A stretch of DNA of 64,000 bases from Rhodopirellula baltica SH 1 (GTDB taxonomy: Bacteria; Planctomycetota; Planctomycetia; Pirellulales; Pirellulaceae): assembly GCF_000196115.1 (NCBI RefSeq), contig NC_005027.1, forward strand, positions 3,844,001 to 3,908,000, written 5' to 3'. Position numbers and translations under genes: made by a program. Below the pieces are notes generated by a model, which saw only the letters and a program-made list of their open reading frames with translations, had not been told where the DNA came from and did no database searches. Positions 63,301 through 64,000 of the stretch are shown here, piece after piece. The first letter of the stretch is position 1; each line of letters starts with the position of its first letter.

Positions 63301-64000
63301 ATGACACCGTCGTCGTGGCTGCGATCAACGGCTTGCGTCCCGTGGGCGCCAATGTCGCCGTCTTTGAAAATGAGAAGTTGTTGACTGAAGGTATCGACTA
63401 CACCTTCGACTACGACGAAACAAGCAACCTAATCACGCTCACACCGCTTGCCGGTGTTTGGCGAGAAGGGAATGCTTACAGCATCTCGTTGAACAACCGT
63501 GATCGCAGCGTCATCGTTGCTCCTGATCCAAGCGAAGTGCGTGACGGGCAACAAGTCAGCATCACTGACTCAGACGGAGGCACGGTCGTCTTCGAATTTG
63601 AGTCTGGCTATCAACTGTTCTTGCCTGAAACGTTGACTCTGGTCGTTCCGGAAGTCGGCATCGATGCCGGCGGCCTCAGCGATGGCGACTCGTTCCGTAT
63701 CGGCGATGGCGAAAACGACACCTTGGTGTTCGAATTCGATCGCGATGGAACCGTTTTGGGCGATGCGACTCCGATCATCCTTCCCGATTCCCAGGTCGAT
63801 ACACCGGAAGGTCGTCAAGAAGTCCGTGAGCGAATCGCTCGCGACATCGAAACGGCGATCAACACGGCACTCGCAGCCAATCCAAACTTCGAAGTCGAAG
63901 TCGTGGTTGATGGCGATCGAGTCATCCTCGGTGCTCCCGCGGGATACACAGTTGACACCTCGGCGGGTGGAATGGAACAGGATGCCCGTACGCTGGCATT
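51351..64000 (+). CDS. Giant multi-domain surface/secreted protein (partial, 3' end outside window)
   Basis: At least 4216 residues from the ATG at 51351 with no stop before the window edge. The N-terminal head is Arg/Ser-rich and leads to HLVETLEARQLLAGPQ (residues 48-63), an LEPR-XLL-like motif found at the start of giant planctomycete and cyanobacterial surface proteins. Next comes a region with a matrixin-like layout that lacks the zinc His residues (residues about 560-670). Further on are repeated PPC-type beta-sandwiches marked by VDIDMYRFEV, DVDTYAFTGE, DIDHYQID, DVFQFVVP and VDFYEVEL with closing strands GTYYVAV/GVYYVAV. There are stretches resembling right-handed beta-helix (GDWSGIYAGP, GDWGGIVF, IVGNDFVDN). 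In the last third a module with LSDGD...FEF recurs. Such proteins are adhesins or S-layer-like cell-surface components. Export route and ligand are unknown. Confidence 0.9.
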   Translation, partial: MTSRQRNTVSPSTENASSRDRAPSVPARRRSKTSKRGGESRQQRRRHLVETLEARQLLAGPQLIGVQPNEGDLIDDGAVRQTAPRVLTFRFDENQQIDPTTLGGVEISRAGGDGDFNEKIVIEPGSITLGDPNQNEIIVRFAENLPDDDYQIKLFGYDNPDEDIVGIRNLNGELFVPNEAGERVQTIDFDLDLGALIESVVPQPVVRNADGSLTQNRNEIVVYFNEDPLFVENDANGNPTTRSAENPRFYQLLLTQDTVRTTDDVVYQPAKVVYDQETFTARLFFDTDDINDLEFEQAVLTAQDASQLAQLEAALVAGTPSVAEAEANLAAFKDSFAVPVGGGTFRLRIGNAISSSAELQLQPAEVIPRPFTNVALDNSGSEFLIRSLLLGEDQPERAVTFVNSAAGGLAVSLDANGRVVVDFGGSTPTVNDLRVAVASTPSVAGLVEVDPNSFGSLALPLSLTNKSDFNLVGLGGTLTTAYNLGELGSTGELSSVLIRESISPMPFDLDLPGGNDDPGHREVDTAFQGHLNPLFGADSVDGITEIAYNFESSVASTGGTTFSNQITDRQRQRVREVLDLWSAKIGVQFRETVSEGITFAVGDNARLANSVSFNVINANVRVDETFADPAIVFSNQVTFGTAYGEDFTRKAAAGVGLLLGLEFAPELPPETLLSGSFAFLNDTINPDTEAALKNLEPVFPGNADVLHGQYLYRPDSVDIDMYRFEVNLNDADRLGTLTVETFAERLAQSSLLDTTLTLFQEVPASATSDFDLGPSLSVEFLAVAAGAEGNQTRIEFVQSDRAANDNAVRVLRQTGDDGQLLDNVILLDVPRRSSVGAVPVSALINAINDDPFASSLVQARLVEGSGTTDISRPNEVLDFSTISLSGGGLEQLSRNDDYFSEDSFLTASLGAGTYYIGVAASGNDEYNPLIPESGFGGRTQGEYELLVKFDPNVDEVNVLRDMDLEGNNAGDRIGVPGTPIDGDGDGAAGGLYQFWFQTRPEERILEFELTGNSITPHQTIEVISGSGARRVYEFVPIGQNATVPGSVVVQYNATVGAGSPAAGLANELATSINLLTGVTGVSAEVIGSGELVQLSGERSVETSTNFRGMNIHGRTIFVDKMGAAQADGSIDSPINNIASNDVLSAFSVARFGDQVRIVGNGGIDGDIETEADNFSYQFGITETGGRVLEDGRNMEIPQGVTTVIDAGAALKFRSARIGVGSSSLQIDRSGSLLQVLGTPRLVELSTDNDVNDPEFDPTTTLLTHVSDATSAYDNGSVILTSMRDRGVDVAAAGIAPAAGPGDWGGIVFRSDFDAVQGRSSLEDEGIFVDRVNHAEIRFGGGSNLLIDSVQQLVNPITMIGRRPTISFNDITRSADAAISASPDTFEETTFQGPKFQVAGRFIADYDRVGPDIYSNQLVDNSINGLFIRVQTTANQPPRELTVAGRFDDIDVVHYLAENLSIVGTPGGSIQDGIRPDLTSSAGNVNLGGSLQQGTFNYKMTFVDVFGFESAASDPSGDFTVPSTLSGSSIELRNLPAIGGVSNFVARRLYRSIPGTTDYVFVAQLDATRQTFVDNGEQTAANSTLLDPDLDGVRGRLDASLTIDPGLIVKLNGARIELGHGTQLLAEGTAQRPVIFTSLLDDRFGAGGTFDTSNDAATGTVFDPDRGDWSGIYAGPNSHVSLDSATIAYAGGVSLIPGGESRGFVPLQLQQASARVVNSRFEFNDDGQDGAGDVGRFGRPGVTPSTIHVRGSQPIIVGNDFVDNRGSIIDIDSNSMTAERIIDLGRQTGSVDNFSELDDNYGPLIRENRYEVVANAAAGERQLSGLEIRGGQLTTESIWDDTDIVHMVFDSIVVGNLHSSGGLRLFSRAEESLVVKLSGSGTAFSPTSGTGLTATGTIGDIDDRIGGTVQIIGMPGSPVVLTSLADDTVGAGLMPDGTAFLDTNGDSFASRPDTNDWRSILFDENSNFTNIEFILERELKSEISPGLNGSVVTAQALGTLAPNELFSDEQNRLGFEVEGFLSQSNDVDTYAFTGEAGTQIWVDLDHTSFTLDTVLEILDPDGNVIARSDNSFDEVNGDAEVDILDPSAEGLAGSLRANSNFDGFMDYDTVNPRDAGLRITLPGPIGNSSNYFIRVRSAAVNPDDAEGGLTRGGYRFQVRLREEQEFSGSMVRYADIRYANNGIHVRGAMANSPLLGEAQENEQFGNTSSNDIAVSDLDSPGQRAQYLGNTLASRNGVLSVGGSLDSVADIDHYQIDVLGSQGAVSRDTLIFDIDYADGFNRPDTMLSIFYDPDGETGDAQPRLVAIGNDSNILEDQSIQGDSPIDLLQRGSIDNGDAYIGPLAMPGGDGTYYVAVTGEGTTPDVLSDPLVRLEPIDSILRIVDDQIANSIQTTADAPVEPFFIDTSVLPFGWATTLNRARDVGHNSKQTFNGSRNVDLFPDSLQFESESNNSLLTADNLEANLGWSLNDDPNVGNFFGTNTSQQIPHTKVLGTTINEVVDVFQFVVPVDGSRVILDIDNGFIPFAYDANPGFGGIDIDPDIEDFESDSVDLKLQLLDAFGTVVATNSFAPTSYGALGSTSDPLSLFSEDPYIETFLQAGVYYVAVSPEATAYDPANQVFSLDVADRPQQGTYELNVSVEDHVTSGGDPNNQSLYFDRSEIRGDLDSVAFDLSGYSDADQPYLYFDYLLSDIGDDEVRVIARSDQQGETVLAGNAAGIAGTNGSLLQQDALENWYQARLDLGQFAGDSNVIIRFEYDTDLAAGTGPVFGGEGLYLDNFIVGFAERGELVVGAASGRTGFTGQSQSVLGEYQLEIRPGQEYTTTTSATTQTPTATFDTNERLARTMTIVAPHPSQLSDGDTFTMSDNVRSVTFEFNSSGSVLAGNIPINLVGVTTQIEVAERIRTAFNLPAVQALIPIQATDSSGDTTGGNNDIRINLSAAVVGDFYKVDSVADVPDAADPIVPTGTPFRLPAIYTEFIGDQNVQRRQDQVFIDSNKISDVHAIGIWSEPGDRGVDPQDIKTRSQFALDLGNFFGFNNDDFFAGEENPYLQQPPIGNTTPGGVRNLPTLNNSVIGGLAPSVTIVNNTIDSAGYSAIKVDGETRPWQIDSFFSGDFLGDIGFGDFIADGLTMTIDAAGTRVTFEFEDIGGGVVPGGGSGVIGGDGYVDGHVPIYIRHTGQLYNPPTIPQAARRDYAHTRHEAMMAIYQAIQGSILMTNDMVQLVHPTIGPSIQFGDELEENRYLSDISFPTATVFLEGVTGIYFDTSFAKGGGNPFFASPAAVAEAPQPFSRIVNNTIYGQDGTESQFSQAAIIDGVDGDDTISGARDTKVGQAHNGAYITNGTIGNGNSLLTAQQDVDFYEVELRAGDRLTVDIDTLAAALDIPEGPDLVLRLFDSNGVEVASNDAAAAPSYLETASDPTQEDTFVDTGIDPVDTADDTQPNLRAVDPFLDFTATAKGTYYVAVSLQSNGEYDPNALSGRAKSSDTTGDYTIAIEAYAARDFVLSIDDQNLARNTGNLGSTGDDLIGTSIVITQIPDRQDGFVAPNTTNSMRFLFTDGVGGIRTNDNGETVVNVPLQSGDGFRTPEIMSALQNAINGAGVVDNPTLTSPPLPNNEFDNGPDDNDIGAVAGPITRVEALALGGLAGSAAGLDRFDFPIPFPFGTGSDFQYGFGHDRTSEVDSLGFAGTTTSGLGTTELYLLIKNAAKVEIIPPEGGTTPLRMDPQPGVEMDQLLPETGVMLTGGSSATLINNVLANLNQSIVVEETQFRGFSHPTDPDEHIKPSEVVVTNNLFQHDQPQTTVFRQNINSVNNGGVGLTTDARTGPSSVNGGTDDFNITLGNNDVLFVNADGDNFIPALFSLAIDSGASSVVERDAFGGVKESVGLGTSNILAPTRDGNGVLRADNDLAAPPSGVGGSLFIDRGANELADFNGPVATLQDPLDNDAEGRDGDRSDSFLRLTGGNQQKFTIQLRDTGDSSNPFSGIGIDDDTVVVAAINGLRPVGANVAVFENEKLLTEGIDYTFDYDETSNLITLTPLAGVWREGNAYSISLNNRDRSVIVAPDPSEVRDGQQVSITDSDGGTVVFEFESGYQLFLPETLTLVVPEVGIDAGGLSDGDSFRIGDGENDTLVFEFDRDGTVLGDATPIILPDSQVDTPEGRQEVRERIARDIETAINTALAANPNFEVEVVVDGDRVILGAPAGYTVDTSAGGMEQDARTLA

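Overview
The window looks like a chromosome segment of a marine planctomycete close to Rhodopirellula. Pointers are a DUF1559 pseudopilin-like protein, many FG-GAP/VCBS and ASPIC/UnbV secreted proteins, a giant surface protein with an LEPR-XLL-like N-terminus (LEARQLLA), lipid A genes, an eukaryote-like type II glutamine synthetase, a Thermus-like IleRS, weak or absent Shine-Dalgarno sites and several GTG/TTG starts. No rRNA, tRNA, CRISPR array, transposase or phage gene was seen. The organism is inferred from gene style, not from a marker gene.

Layout. 0-5 kb: two divergent FG-GAP lipoproteins, one with a single CXXCH haem site and one with TPRs and a UnbV domain. 5-9.4 kb: cyclophilin, a small membrane protein, glutamine synthetase, a small lipoprotein and a DUF1559 protein, with three clear intrinsic terminators. 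9.9-16.1 kb: a low-complexity membrane protein, then ileS-purN overlapping by 4 bp. 16.3-20.1 kb: a five-haem cytochrome c overlapped by an outer-membrane beta-barrel gene, followed by a cluster of inverted 'gcggagcg' repeats. 20.4-25.9 kb: a BFD-like [2Fe-2S] protein and then a translationally coupled operon: a diaminobutyrate-type aminotransferase, an A-PCP-hydrolase NRPS-like fusion and a second alpha/beta hydrolase. This is the best candidate for an undescribed pathway. 26-28.6 kb: three small planctomycete proteins and a lipid A acyltransferase. 28.7-31.4 kb: an NMT1-type ABC importer on the minus strand. 31.6-36.5 kb: an MBL-fold hydrolase, an SDR, a RimB-like zinc protease, a RimK with an extra TrkA-C domain, and LpxK. 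36.5-50.9 kb: a Ski2-like helicase coupled to lpxK, a periplasmic binding protein overlapping a PAS histidine kinase, a 1315-residue AsmA-like protein, a structured hairpin with a U-tract, an orphan sugar-binding protein and a DEAD-box helicase. From 51.35 kb to the right edge: one giant open reading frame (at least 4216 codons, no stop in the window).

Functional threads. Several genes concern the cell envelope: HtrB/LpxL-like acyltransferase, LpxK, AsmA-like protein, beta-barrel, giant surface protein and secreted FG-GAP proteins. Others are translation and core metabolism (IleRS, PurN, GSII, RimK/RimB, DEAD helicase). Solute sensing or uptake genes are often incomplete: one binding protein is joined to a histidine kinase, and one sugar-binding protein has no permease beside it. 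Family names were assigned by reading motifs, without database searches.
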